In this document: positions 22,535 to 34,445 of the stretch, piece by piece
Layout: each line of letters opens with the position of its first letter
Position numbering within the stretch: the first letter of the stretch is position 1
The notes under the pieces: generated by a model
Databases searched by the model: none
Told to the model about the DNA's origin: nothing
Seen by the model: the letters and a program-made list of their open reading frames with translations, nothing else
Assembly: GCA_007570785.1 (NCBI GenBank)
Contig: ML664173.1
Coordinates: 13,797,933 to 13,861,932 of the forward strand
Source: Antilocapra americana
Taxonomy: Eukaryota; Chordata; Mammalia; Artiodactyla; Antilocapridae
Reading direction: 5' to 3'
Length of the DNA: 64,000 bases
Translations under genes and position numbers: made by a program

Positions 22535-24239
22535 GCTATCTAAAGCTATGTCTTATTGTTCTCAAAGTGCCTGCCACTGAGGCCCTGCTTGCTTTTATCA
22601 GACCCTGTCCAGGGATTAGCTGCTAGAGAGTTCTCTCTGGTGGACTTGGGTAAGACCTAGACCAAGGAATTAACCCAAGGGTCTGCCTTTGGCTGGACTG
22701 TCCCAGAATTTGCAACCCCCACCTGCCTGGGCTCAATGATGGCCGCATGCAGTGTTTGTCTGGTGGAGGGCGTTGGGACGTGGCTGTTGCCCCTCTACCC
22801 ATCCCCATGGGCCAGGAGTGGGTGTTTCTGGTCTTCCCCCACTGCCTGCCTGGCATGGAGCTGACTCACCGCCAGGAGGGGGTGGTGATTAGTATGCAGG
22901 GCAGGTACTGGGAGGAAAGCTGTCTCCACGCAACAGCTCTTGATGCGTTTCTCTGATTAATGTGGCAGAAAGAACACTGCAGCTTTTTCCTGAATGGTCG
23001 CCACGTGGAGCCGGAGTCATTAGCATTGCGTCTCCCGCTTGCCATGACCTGCTGACCACCCTAAGTAGATAAAAATGAAAATAGCCAAGACAGCTGGCAA
23101 GGCCCAGAAACAAACTGCCTGGTGGCCCTGCAGCCCATGGGAGTCTTTTATGTGGAAGGTTTCCGGAACGGCCCTGCCTCCTTCCTCATCCTCCTGTAAC
23201 AACCCCCTCCCCCGTAAAGCCGACCTTAAAATTTCTGTTTCTGTCACTGCTGGTCCCCAGTGAGGGCAGAACCCCCTTTCTGGTCCTTGGAGCCCAAGTC
23301 CGAGCATAAGCATCCCTGCCTCTCCCATAGGTGGGTGTGTCCAAGTGAAAAATAATGGGAGGAGGGGGAAGGGATGCCAGGGGGAGGGATCAGACGGGGT
23401 GAAGGACCCCAGCGACGGGAGGTACCTAGAGCATGGAGTGGGTCTGTGCTGGGCAGAGAGGACAGGCGGGGTGCAGCAAGAGAGAAGGCTAGGGATTCAG
23501 ACTTTAACCTGAGGGCCACGGAGAGTCACGCCGTGCAGAGGGATGGTATCTCATCGAGAATAAGACAGTGTATGAAGATCCCTCCCTCTCCAGTGTGATG
23601 GATACTGGGGACTCACGGAGAAGTAGGGGGTGCCGATCGGACGCCATTGCTGCCATCCAGGCGGGTGACGCTGCTGCCTTGAATTAGCACCACACGTTCC
23701 TCAGGGCACCGCCTCTGCAGCCCCTGGGAGTTGGGGCATCTGTCTGCAAACCCAGGAGGACAAACACTCGCCATTGCTCAGGGAAACTGAGGCAAGCAGG
23801 GGTGACTTGGGAGGTGACAGCCTCCCCAGAATGGACACAAAGGTGGAGAGAAGCTCCTTCTGTATCTTTGGTCTTTCCTCAGCTCTGTGAGGTTGGATTC
23901 ATGTTATCGTGCTGTTCTGAATAATTGGTTTGGGATTCCACCCCCTCCTAATTTGCTGCTTTCATTCTCTGGGTCTCAGTGTCCCCATCCATGCAGGGAA
24001 AGAGGGGCGGAGAGCTCAGAGAATGGTCCCTGGGCTTCCTGGGAAGGATGATGGTAAGGCAGCCCCAGGCTGCTAGCTCAGGCCAGCTCCATTCTCCTCC
24101 GCCCAGCGACGCCTCTGCCGCTGTCACCACCCGCCGAAACACACCGCTATCACCGCTCATTTGGGTGGTGGTCTTCAAAGCCAGCCCCACCACATCCACT
24201 TGCTAGAAAACAGGCCTCTGGACTCAGCCCGGGGCCTGA
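22535..24239. other. intergenic, possible conserved non-coding segment
   Basis: No gene or young repeat is recognised. The part 22870-23110 looks unique, with homeodomain-type cores ('ctctgattaatgtggcag', 'gtcattagcattgcg'), but conservation cannot be judged without an alignment. Confidence 0.4.
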
Positions 24240-24545
24240 AAGGAATGAGCAATGGCTCTAATCGCAGAGTCGGCAGGAGAAGCTGGGAGGAGGCCGCCTG
24301 GAGACAGAAATCATCTTGTGATGCGCCAATTACTGATCAGCTGGGACATAATTGCAGGGCTGCCATCCCGGCTGCTGGAGGTACCAGGCCTCCCTCTCGT
24401 TAATCAACGATAATCCAGAATTACGACCCTTAATGATTTGCAAAGACACTTAGGCACACACGCACACAGGCTCTCTCACGGACACAAGTAATTGATAATC
24501 AACCATGTAATTTGAGGCAATAATTCTGTCCGGGCCAGATGACAG
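24240..24545. promoter_or_regulatory. candidate enhancer, ATTA/TAAT-rich
   Basis: This repeat-free stretch is unusually rich in homeodomain core motifs. They include ccaattactgatc (24326), ggacataattgcag (24344), ctcgttaatcaacgataatcc (about 24397), gaattacgacccttaatgat (24418), gtaattgataatcaacc (24487) and atgtaatttgaggcaataatt (24506). Such clusters in unique intergenic DNA near a developmental regulator are often enhancers. This is inference; no conservation or chromatin data are available. Confidence 0.35.
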
Positions 24546-24824
24546 GCTCCACCCTGCCAGCGGAGAGGAGCCGGCCTCACAGCCGACCCAGTGACGGGTG
24601 GCAGCTTCTCTGGGGGATGGAGGCTCTTTCCCTTCTCTACGGTGGGTGTCGAGGGGGCCCCCGGTTATCTCTGGGCAGAAGGAGGACAGAGATTTTTGTT
24701 TCCTACTTCTACTTATCTCTATTTTCTAATTATTGCACGTTAGACTTCTGTAGCATTTAGAAACATCCTTGCTATTATTGTTTATTATTGTTCTTTATTC
24801 AAAGCCCTAAACCAATGGTCTGTT

Positions 24825-25135
24825 ACTTGGCGCGCATTCAGATCGTCCGGGGAGATGGTTAGAGAGGTGGATATCTACAGACTTCCCTGGTGGTTCAGTG
24901 ATTAAGACTCCTAACTTCCAATGCAAGCGATGTGGGTTCGATCCCTGGTTGGGGAAGTGAGATCCCACAAGCTGCATGGTGTGGCCAAAAAGTAAAAGTT
25001 TTGGAAAATATGTGGATTCCTGCATCCTGAGCCTGGAGATTTAGACTCAAAAAATCCAGTGTGGGACCTAGGAATCTGCATATTTAATCAGCATCTCAAA
25101 TGTTTTGGACGTAGACTGTCCACAGAACAGTGGCG
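24825..25135. repeat. MER5A-like remnant interrupted by a CHR SINE
   Basis: The left part ('gatcgtccggggagatggtt') and right part ('ctaggaatctgcatatttaa', then 'cagcatctcaaatgttttgg') fit one old MER5A-like element. The CHR SINE sits between them. Confidence 0.5.
24890..24995 (+). mobile_element. CHR-type SINE (short form)
   Basis: It starts at 'gacttccctggtggttcagt', has a B box 'gggttcgatccctggttggg' (24935) and ends in 'gtggccaaaaagtaaaag'. This is a well-preserved short CHR copy. Confidence 0.92.
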
Positions 25136-25162
25136 TAAAGTGTCCACTGTTCACTTTAAGAA

Positions 25163-25368
25163 AAGTGCCAGTCACTTGGTCATGTCCACCTCTTTGTGAG
25201 CCCATGGACTGTAGCTCACCAACCTCCTCTGTCCATGGGATTCTTTAGGAAAGAATACTGGATGGGTTGACCATTCCCTTCTCCAGGAGATCTTCCCAAC
25301 CCAAGGATCAAACCCAGGTTTCCTGCATTGCAGGCAGATTCTTCACCATCTGAGCCACCAGGGAAGCT
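25163..25368 (-). mobile_element. Bov-tA: Bov-tA SINE with target-site duplication
   Basis: Reversed Bov-tA. It is flanked by a 9-bp direct repeat, ctttaagaa, at 25154-25162 and 25369-25377. The head end reads 'gagccaccagggaag'. Confidence 0.93.
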
Positions 25369-25389
25369 CTTTAAGAAGGAGGACCCTAA

Positions 25390-25760
25390 AACAATAGCTC
25401 CCAACCCTGATTGCACATTGCAGTCACTTGAGGAGATTTTCAAAAATTCTGATGCTGGGGCTCCAGCCCCAGGATCTAATAAGACTTAACTAATCAAAGT
25501 GTACATGGGACATCAGGAATTTTTTTTTAAAGGACCACAGGTGACTCTAACCATCAGCCAAGGCTGGGTCCTATGCCTCATCACTCCAGGTGGGCTCCAC
25601 TGGCATCTGTCTTCCCAACATGATTCTGTTCTTTACCTTGGAAACCTCTATCTCAGTTGTCTCAAACTTTCATCTGCATATGCATCACTTGGGATTTTGT
25701 TAACATGCAAGTTCTGTTTCAGGAGGTTGGGGTGGGAAGGCTGCGACCCTAGACACATTT
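25390..25760. repeat. MER5A-like remnants (two pieces)
   Basis: The piece at 25395-25490 ('ccctgattgcacattgcagt', 'cacttgaggagattttcaaa') and the piece at 25645-25755 ('gtctcaaactttcatctgca', 'tgcatcacttgggattttgt') both resemble MER5-type hAT elements. They are separated by unassigned DNA. Confidence 0.5.
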
Positions 25761-26319
25761 CCAGGGGATGATGGTGCTGCTTGTCCTGGAGAAGGAAGAT
25801 TCTCTTTTCCTTTGTTCAAGGCCCAAGCACATGGATTTTGGTGCCAGAAAGTCCTGTTTATGGAGCTCTTCTGGGGAAAGCTGGGTGCTGCCTTTGCAAA
25901 ATGAATCTGATCTACTCTTGTGCAGGTGGCTGACTGCCTGCAAGTCACATGTTTGGTTCTTTTAGGGTCCTGAGAATTTACATGCTCAGGCTAACTCAGG
26001 TGATAGGGCCCCAAGAAACAGGGGGAAATGTTGCCTTTCATAGAGGAAAGAAGATAAATTATTCTGAAGTTGGCACAGAGCATGAAGCAGTCACTGGCCT
26101 AGGGGCCAGGTAAGACAAAATATAGGCATGTCCCATGTGGTGGGGGCCTGGTGGACTTTAGCGAATTCCTGGAAATGGGAGCTTCCTGGAGCTAGGCCTG
26201 GGAGGAGGGCTGGCAGTGGGGAGGCTGGGGATGGTTGTTAGTCTCCCACCATGGCCACAAGCATCTCCCATTCCAGGATGAGCGAGCATGTTGCCATGTC
26301 CACCTACAAGAAAAATCTA
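25761..26319. other. intergenic, no gene recognised
   Basis: Unique-looking sequence with no gene and no young repeat. Confidence 0.45.
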
Positions 26320-26735
26320 TTTACCTTCCTCCTGAACTTGGTATAATCTCGTGACTTGCTTTGACCAGCAGAATTTGGTGCAAGGGAGCTATGCCGTCTC
26401 CATGGCAAGCCCCTAAGGAGCCTGGCATCTTCTGCTTACATTCCTTTGGAAGCCAGCTGCCATGTAAGAAACCAACCAACCTGAAGCCACCATACCGGCC
26501 ACATGAGGGAGGCCACGTAGAGAAGTGCTGAAGTGCAAGGCATGTGAATAAGCTTTCTTGGTCCTCCCCTCCCAGTCCAGCTGCCAGCTGAGTGCAGAAT
26601 GATCCCAGGTAATGCCACATGGAGCAGAAGAACCAACCAGCTGAACCCTTCCCAGATTCCTGGCTCACAAAATCAAGAGAACCGGTATACTGTTGCTTAA
26701 AGCCACATCTTGAGTCCACTGTTAAATCGCAATAG
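26320..26735 (+). repeat. MLT1-like LTR (ERVL-MaLR)
   Basis: The text 'gtgacttgctttgaccagca', 'ggcatcttctgcttacattc', 'cagctgccatgtaagaaacc' and 'ccagctgagtgcagaatgat', ending in 'ctgttgcttaaagccacat', follows an MLT1-type LTR. It is an old solitary LTR-like piece without internal sequence. Confidence 0.75.
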
Positions 26736-26915
26736 AGAATGAAAACGCTTGGGTTCCTGTCTCAGTTCTGACACCCATAAGCAAGACTAGTATGCCTGTC
26801 AGACCTCAGTTGCCTCACCTGCAAAATGAGAGTTAAATGAAATCGTGCATCTAAAACCTGGTGCCAAGGGCCTGGCATACTGCTCTGCTCACCAGATAAT
26901 CGCAATTTATTACTA
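26736..26915 (+). repeat. MIR SINE
   Basis: A diverged MIR with 'ctcagttgcctcacctgcaa' and 'gagagttaaatgaaatcgtg', and a 3' 'gggcctggcatactgc' part. Another MIR-like fragment follows at 27040-27175 ('agctctgtgacctcaggcaa'). Confidence 0.6.
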
Positions 26916-27659
26916 TTAGTGAGGCCATGCCAAGGTCCCATACCTGTGCTCCACCCGGATTTGAGCAACAGGCATTCAAATCCTCTTGTTCCAGGTCCTC
27001 ACATGAATGGCCATTATTCTCCACTGATGGAAATGGCCGGTCACCGTGGCAGCACCCTGACTAAGAGCAGTGGCTTCTGTGCCAGGAAAGCATTGATGTC
27101 TTCTGCCAGTTTCTAGCTCTGTGACCTCAGGCAAGGTTTTTAATGTCACTGAGCCTTAGCTTCTTCACTGGAAGAGGAGTCAGACTTCAGAGGAAGTCAG
27201 CCTAGCTCCTTCTCCAGGAAGCCTCCCCTGATTAACTTCTCCCCACCACATGTCTCTAAAGAGCATTTTGTGGTGTCCTATTTACAAGGCAGGTGCTAAC
27301 TTCTGAACTTTCAGAAGAGAGCTGAAATTACCTATATGGGTTGGAAAAAGGATATGGAGGACCCTTGACCGTACTTCATTAATAAAAATAGCTTTTCTTC
27401 ATTGAATCTAAAGAGTTTGTAAGTGCTTTGCATGCATCGTCCTCACAACACACCTGCAAGGGAAGGACCGCTGTCGCCAGGCCCTTTGCGAGGTGAGGGT
27501 CCTAACCTTAGGAGCCAGGCGGGGCCTGTAGCAGATGCTTGCTTGTTGCTGTGTCAAGCTTGTTTGTGTATGTGAGCACTGCTCCTTCTCCCCACACATC
27601 TTAGGGACTAATAACAAAATATGCAAAAGAAATGCTGAAATCAAAACAGATGATTTCTT

Positions 27660-28365
27660 GTCTAACTCAGCCCATCTCCCCTGACTTCCCCTCCCCTCAC
27701 TAACCTGGCTCCCACCCTCCTGGCCCTAGCCACCATCCAGTGCCTCCATCCCTTGACCAGTCCCCCTACTCTCCTGCTGTTCTCCTTGCCAGAATGACCC
27801 TTTTCCCACGCAGGATGGACGATGTCAATGTCTGCTGAAAGCCCTGCAATGGTTCCATCTCACTCGGAGTAAACGATAGTGTCCTCCCAGCGGCCTCAAC
27901 GCCCAACACCCTCCCCTGTTCTCTCCAGGACAGCCTCTCTGTCATCAGGCTTGCTCCTGCCTCAGGGCCTTTGCATCGCCATTTCTTCTGCCTGGAGCCC
28001 TCTTTTACCAGATGATTACTGGGTCCACTCTCACCTCTGTTAGATCTTTAACTAAATGTTCCCTTTTTAGTAAGATCTTCCCTGACCGCTCCATTTAACA
28101 TTGCCCCCCCCACCCCATCCTCTTCTTTGCCCCCGCCAGCCCCTCTTTTGCTTTGGTTTTCTCCACACCACACATTACCCTCAAATGTCATGTTTGTTCC
28201 ACTTGCTTATTTATTTTTCTCTTACCGCCACCTCCTCCCCCCCACACACAGAGACACACAGTAGATGTAAGCTCTATGTGGGATTTGCGTTTATTTTATT
28301 TGCTGCTATTACTTCAATATCTGGCAATAGCTCAATAAAACCTTGTTACATGAATGAATGCAAAA
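27660..28365 (+). repeat. L2: L2 LINE 3' region
   Basis: It carries the L2 3' signature: 'gaccagtccccctactctcc', 'cagggcctttgcatcgccat' and 'ttctgcctggagccctcttt', then 'agatcttccctgaccgctcc', and a terminal 'ctcaataaaaccttgttaca' with a 'tgaatgaatg' tail. It is an old 5'-truncated copy without an intact frame. Confidence 0.8.
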
Positions 28366-31300
28366 GTATACATACACACAGACTGTGAGATGATACCACA
28401 GACATCCTCAAAAATTAAACTTGGGTAGTTTTGATACAGATGTTAAAATATCCCTCTAGCATGGACTGGTTTCAACCCTGACTTCTGCTGTGTGTATGTG
28501 TGTCCATATGCACATTTACAGTAAGGGCCACTGGAAGTAGAAATTTGTTGATTGTGGCAGTGATGGTGGATCTTAATAAAAAGTCATTGAGAACATCTCT
28601 CCCTATCCTCCACAAGCCCTCAAAGCCATACTAAGAGAGACCAGATTCACCCAGCAGTCTGGGAGAGAACAGGGATCTGGGAAGGCCCCCAGCAAGTGAC
28701 ATTGACATGAAGCAGTCCAGTTAACTCCAGCAGAAAGATCTGCTGTGGCCTGGAATATGCAGTGTGGGGATTTGCCATCCCAGCCCCGTCCCCACGACCC
28801 TCCCACATCCACTCCAATGCCCTCTCATTAGATGTTAGAGCTCAAGGGTCCAGAGTCAGGGGTCTGCTGAGGTACCTGGTGGGTGGGTGGGAAAACCTGG
28901 GGAGACTGGCATGCCCCAGGAGCACGACAGGGTCCCTTCCGAATGAATCAGAGAGCCACAGGACAGGTTCAAAGGATGAGGCTCCCTTGAGAAGGCATAG
29001 TTGTTGGTAGTGGCTTTTAACTCCCCCCGCCCCCTAAATACAGCATCCTTGAGATTCACCCTAGAGTCCCTCCTTCTGGTAGAGGAGGGGATGGGTAGAG
29101 AAGACTTACGAGTTACAGATGAGGAGACCGAAGCTCACAGGGCTTATGTGGCCTGTCCAAGGTCATTCCACGCGCGACAAGTCCAAGATGTAGGAACCTT
29201 AGCTCACTGCTGTATCCAAAACAGCTTCTGACGTGGTCTCAGAGACTGGGTTGACTCAAAAACTAATTGACTCCCAAAAACCTGTCACTCATTTTGTCTG
29301 TCACTCGCTGTCAGTCATCCCTCCAAAAAATCTGGCAAATGGCCAGAAGGGTGACGCCTCGCAGGTACTCCGTGGGTACTGGGTTCAACCTACCCGGCAG
29401 CAGCAACCACGTTATGTTGAGGAGGAATCCCCCTTCCCCGCCCCAGGGCCCCAGAGCCGGCAGGCCTGCACCTTTTGCCCCTAGCCAGCAGGGGGCGCAC
29501 ACATTGTTTCCAGCGGGCTTCACACCCACCTCCCCAGGGGCCCACCGTGGTCCACCCCGCCTGTGCATGTGGGGTGCACACACAGGGCACCCCCCACACA
29601 CACACGCCTTGAACCAGCCTGTTTAATGTCAGGAGCCTTCCAATTGTGCAGTTGTCCCCAGCAGCCAGCCCACCAGCAATGCATAGAATCTAATATTTAC
29701 TGAGTGGTTTCCAACCCAGGCACCCAGCTAGGCACTTGACGAGCTTCACTAACTTTACAAATAAGAATACTAAGCTTTCTCTTCACTTTAAAAACAAGAG
29801 TCCTGAGGTTTGGGGCTGTTAAGTGGGTACCCTTAAGACCTCCCCTTTCTGCTCCAAGGTGGGGAGCATGTTTGGGGGCGGGGGCACTGGCTGAGGCCTG
29901 GGCCTTCAGAGAGAGCGGGATTGGAAAGAACTCTTCCCAGAAGATGGTTCCTACCCCGGTTCTGCTCCCCAAAGCTCTGGGCGGGCCCCTGGAGCAGGCC
30001 TGCCAGCTCCGTGCTGCTCTGCTGGGGCACCCAGAGACACTTCCTCTTTGGTGTCCTGGGTGGTGACGCTGGCAGTGGCAGTGGGAAGGAGAGGGCCAGC
30101 CTCGTAGGAGGAGAGAAGGCATCAGGACACATCACAGTGGACCAGCTGGCTCACTCCTCCTCTGACATGTTACATATAAGGAAACAAACCCAGACCGGGG
30201 AGGCCACTGGCCCAAAGTCACCTAGCTTGTGATGGCAGAGCCAGGGCTGGAACCCCAGGTCTTTGGACGACCAGGCTTTAGCTGACCATGCTGTTTGGGG
30301 CCTGGAATTGCCTCTTTCCCACCACCCAACTGTCCACCACGTCCCTGCCATGCTCCATGTCAAACCCTGCCCCTCCTGATATAGGCCCGGCTTCCTGCCC
30401 TCCTCTCGTGAGAGCTTCTCTCCCTGTGTTGGAACCGTGGCTCTTTAACTGGCCTGTCACATCTGCATTCTATTCTGGGTTGACTTGCCTCCTCTCTTTC
30501 CAGTGGATTTTGAGACAAGTGCCAAGGGGTAGGGCAGTACAGTGGATACCGGCACCGAGCCAGGCACTCAGACACTTGAGTTTGAACTTGGCTGAGTGAC
30601 TGACTTGCAGTGTGTCTCGGGGGGAGGTCACTTCCCTGGGGCCTCAGTTCCCCCTCTGGTCTTAGGTCAGGGTTTCTCAGACTCTGTCAGTGGAGTCTGC
30701 CTCTGACCAGAGGTGTGGGGCCCTGCCCCAGATTCAACAGCAGCAACCTTGCTTTTTTTTTGTTTTTCCTTAAGTACATGGGTTTTTGTAAGGTAGAATG
30801 GAGGAAGGTTCTGAAGCCAAGAGAAGTTTGAACATTAATTTGAGGTCCTTTCTACTCAAATCTTGCTGTCTTTTGTGTCTCTCTCGCCCCAAGTCGGCTA
30901 GCTGGAACACGACATCGTGCATAGGATAGTCTAGATAAATATTTGGTGACCAAATTGAATGTCAGCCCTGAGAACTAGGGCTGTGCTGAAGCTGACTGGG
31001 CAGAGGGGCCAAGCAAGAAGTAAACAGCCAGAAGGCAGATCGAGGGAAAGGAGGCCTGGAACCAGCTTCTAAGAGGAAGAAGGCCTTCCTAAAGGGGGGC
31101 TGAGACCACCTTGCATCTGTAGCTTCTGCCCCGCTTCCTCCTCCAGGTTCTATCCTGGCTTGCCCCCACAACCCTCCTGCAGGGGCCACAGTGTCCTTGC
31201 ACAAACCCTTCCCCGTGCCCTGTTGCCAGGGCTGCCCACGCAGCTGGGCAGACATGAGTCTGGCAGACACTGGTGTGGCTGAGCACTCCTGGAACGAGGT

Positions 31301-32554
31301 TCAGAAGGGCCACGGGGCTGGCACGGAGGAAAACTCTGGCCTGGTCAGCCAGCCTAAAGTCAGGCAGGACGCCCAGCCCCAGGGCCCCCAAAGGCAGGCC
31401 TATCGAGGTGCCGAAGTCTGCGGGGCCTCGCTGGGTACTCTCGGAGTGGGTGGCTGTTGTATGCTTTTTGTCAGTGGCAGGCCACATTCTGCATGGTGTG
31501 GGTATGTTAGTTCTGCTTCCAAATCTTGGCTCCTCTTGGAGCTACAAATTACACTCTAGCCTCCATCCTGAAGCAGGGCTTCCATGCCCCAGGGTAATCA
31601 GGGACCACCCTGACTGCACAAGTGTGGCTGCCCACAATTAGAAAATCCTGTGTCCTGCAGTATTTAATTCTGACCAGGAAGAGGAAGCCTAAGTACAAAG
31701 GAACACCATTTTTACAGTCCCAAGAAGCTCCATCAGGAAGCTTCCTAACATAATGTACGACTTTCACTGTCTCTGTCATCTTTGTTGTCATTCCAGTACC
31801 CACCCATCTCTGCACTGCTTTAAACCTTAGTGCATGACCATCAGCCACATCTTTGGGGTCATTCATGCATTCACCTCAGAACATCTCAGAGGAAGTGCTT
31901 TAATAATTGCTAAGAATTAAACATGTGCCAGGTACTTTATCAACTTTATATATTGTTTAGTCGTCACCACTACTCTGTGAAGCTGATGTGTTAGAATCCC
32001 TTTAGCTACAAGTAACAGCAACCTTAACAATACCGGATTGAGCCAGGGGGTCCCTCACTGAACAGTGAAGGGACTGATGATCTCAGAAAAAAGTCCAGAG
32101 AGAAGTGGCTCCGGGTGCTGAATGATGCCACCAGGACCCCAGTTCTTCCCACAATTCCATTCTGCCATCCTTAGCGTGTTGGCTTAGTTCTCTAAGTAGT
32201 TGCCTGCATCATAACAAAACGGCTGCTGTGACCCCAGCCGTCAACGCAGACATAATGTCCAGCTGCATAAGGACAATTGTTTCTCTTATGTTTTAAGAGG
32301 AAGGGAATATTTCCTAAAACAACTCTCTAGACATAGCCCCAAAGATCCCTCCCTACATCTCATTGACTAGAACTGAGCCACAGATCCATCCCCGAAAGAA
32401 TCACTGGCAAGGGGAACAAGATACCAAGATTTATTTAGATTAATCATGATTTCCCCCTTCCCTACCCTGGGTAAAGGAAGAGGGAGTGGATTCCTGAAAA
32501 AAGAAAATTCAGGGCACTAAGGAAGAAGGCAACTATTGGGTGGTTAGCAACAGT
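28366..32554. other. intergenic with scattered MIR-type fragments
   Basis: No gene is recognised. MIR-like pieces are at 29110-29175, 30165-30265 (reversed, 'ggcccaaagtcacctagctt'), 30525-30660 (plus strand, 'ggtcacttccctggggcctc') and 31880-31990. The open frames near 29267-31640 overlap on both strands and have no known domain. Confidence 0.5.
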
Positions 32555-32559
32555 ATCTG

Positions 32560-32790
32560 CCACACAGGTGATTATTGTTATCTACATTTTAAAGACAGGA
32601 AAACTAAGGCTAAGAGAAATGAAGCAATGACTAAAAGTCACAGTAAGAGGGGGACTTCCTTGGTGGGTCAGTGGTTAAGACTTGCATGCCTCACAGTGTG
32701 GCCAAAACAGTAAAAGTCACAGGAAGAGGCCAAGTTAGGATTTGAACCCAGAACTGCTCAAATCTAAAGCTCTTTCTACTGTAGGATACA
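32560..32790 (-). repeat. MIR SINE interrupted by a CHR SINE
   Basis: The left part 'aaagacaggaaaactaaggc' and the right part 'aggatttgaacccagaactg' are consecutive parts of one reversed MIR. The CHR insertion splits it, with the duplicated bases lying inside the MIR. Confidence 0.75.
32651..32710 (+). mobile_element. internally deleted CHR SINE (60 bp) with 19-bp duplication
   Basis: The head 'gggacttccttggtgggtca' runs directly into 'cctcacagtgtggccaaaac', so the middle including the B box is missing. The flanks taaaagtcacagtaagagg (32632-32650) and taaaagtcacaggaagagg (32711-32729) match at 18 of 19 positions, proving a retrotransposition event. Confidence 0.93.
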
Positions 32791-32934
32791 CAAAGTACTA
32801 TTCTCTATCTCCTTGTGAGTAAGCAAGATTGTTATATGCATATCTATTTCAAATTCTTGCTGGCACAAAGAATGGTATAAACAGACACACATCTTATTTT
32901 ACTGTCAATAAAATTATCAGAATTTACATTAAGG

Positions 32935-33440
32935 TATGTATTTATTAGCATTGATTTAGGGCCTTCTAGGTGGCTTGGGGATAGAAGGGTAAGCCCTAGC
33001 CCTGAATTTCATGAATCCCCAGTGGGGGCGTTGCATGAACAGATAACCACAGTACCTTGTGAAGTATGCAGACTGTCACTGAAGTAAGAGCAGGGATTTG
33101 CTGGAGACCAGTTTCACAGGAAAGGCAAAATACTGAGTTGGGTTTTGAAAGATGCATAGAAGTTTGGTCAAAGAAGATGGGGGGGAAGCAGTCTCTCTAG
33201 GCAGAGTAAAGAGCCCTGCAAAGACATAGGGCTTGAAAGTTCATGTGGCGTTCATGGAACAAAGGGGGATTTAATGTGGTCAGAAAGGAACTGAGGGGCA
33301 GGAAGAGGCAGAAAGGGGATTGGAGGCAGTTTCCCAGGGGCCTTGCGTTCCAAGCTAAGGAGTTTGCCTTGATTCTGTTAGGCGCCTGGGAGACTTTTTT
33401 AAGCAGGAAAGTAATGTGATCAGATTTGAGTGATTTTGAA
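32935..33440 (+). repeat. old dispersed mammalian repeat, family not assigned
   Basis: The stretch matches a widely dispersed mammalian repeat that I recognise but cannot name with certainty. Parts include 'ccctagccctgaatttcatg', 'gaacagataaccacagtacc', 'gttgggttttgaaagatgca', 'gccctgcaaagacatagggc' and 'gcaggaaagtaatgtgatca'. A later portion of the same repeat appears at 61640-61830, and the start at 610-725 and 2150-2300. RepeatMasker would give the name. Confidence 0.55.
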
Positions 33441-33689
33441 GACTTGGAACCCCTAATGAACCCAAGCGAATGTGAGTGGGCAATGTGGAAGAAAGGAATC
33501 AATGGTTTAGACCCAGATGTATGCTTCAGACATGTGGATCCCTGTGCAAGTTAAGTCACAGAGAAGGAACGAGAGCTCTCCCCACATCAGCACCGCATCC
33601 AGCTGTCCTTGGGGCCCGACGTGCCCACACTAGGATGGGTAGGAGTTTCCAAAGGCTAGAGAAAACCACAGAGACTGTGAATAACTGGA

Positions 33690-33821
33690 TCATGTGTGTG
33701 TGTGTGCTCAGTCATGTCCAACCATTTGTGACCCCACGGACTGTAGCCCACCAGGCTCCTCTGTCCATAAGATTATCCCTGCAAGAATACTGGAATGGAT
33801 TGCTATTTCCTTCTCCAGGAA
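33690..33821 (-). mobile_element. BovA-type SINE fragment
   Basis: Only the BovA unit is present ('gtgaccccacggactgtagc', then 'caagaatactggaatggatt', 'tccttctccagga'). The tRNA-derived head is missing. A 'tgtgtgtgtg' run precedes it. Confidence 0.88.
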
Positions 33822-33973
33822 TAGCTTAATTAATGTATCCACACTGAAAGAACATACTGACTCTGAGATTACTGCTAAAAGGTCGCATTGCTTACTCTAT
33901 TTTAGGCACTCTGCTAAATACTCGATATACATTATCTTATTTAATTCTTACAACAGTCTTATAAAGGAGACAA

Positions 33974-34172
33974 AGTGAAAGTCGCTCAGTTATGTCTGAG
34001 TCTTTGCGACCCCCTGGACTGTAGCCTGCCGGGCCCCTCTGTCCATGGCATTCTCCAGGCAAGAATACTGGAGTGGGTAGCCATTCCCTTCTCCAGGGGA
34101 TCTTCCCAACCCAGGGATCCAACCCAGGAATCCTGCATTGCAGGCAGATTCTTTACCTGAGCCAAGGAAGCT
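33974..34172 (-). mobile_element. Bov-tA: Bov-tA SINE
   Basis: The reversed element begins with 'agtgaaagtcgctcagttat' and ends in a shortened head ('ctttacctgagccaaggaag'). It lies inside an old MIR-like stretch (about 33880-34290). Confidence 0.92.
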
Positions 34173-34334
34173 TGGGCTAAACCACACGAAACTGCTAAAA
34201 TTTGATGTGTATAATTTGTGAACATAGGAGGAAACTGGAGGTTGGCCCGAGTCACAAAATCCCATAGTGTGCACTCTGGATTCAAACTCAGCTGTGTGTG
34301 ATAAGGACTCTAGAGGAAGGCAATCCTGAGTTGT

Positions 34335-34445
34335 AACTGCAGCCATCACTTATTATTACAGCTGTGTGACCTAGGACAGGTTGCTTGATCTCTCTGAGCT
34401 TTTCTTTATCTATACAGTGGGGATAATAATATCTATACAGTGGGG
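34335..34445 (+). repeat. MIR SINE (partial)
   Basis: It contains 'cagctgtgtgacctaggaca' and 'cttgatctctctgagctttt', then 'gtggggataataatatc'. Confidence 0.65.

Noticed and set aside
24890..24995. tRNA-like A and B boxes here and at similar sites across the window
   Set aside because: They belong to tRNA-derived SINEs (CHR and Bov-tA), not to functional tRNA genes. The cloverleaf is degraded and an A-rich tail follows.
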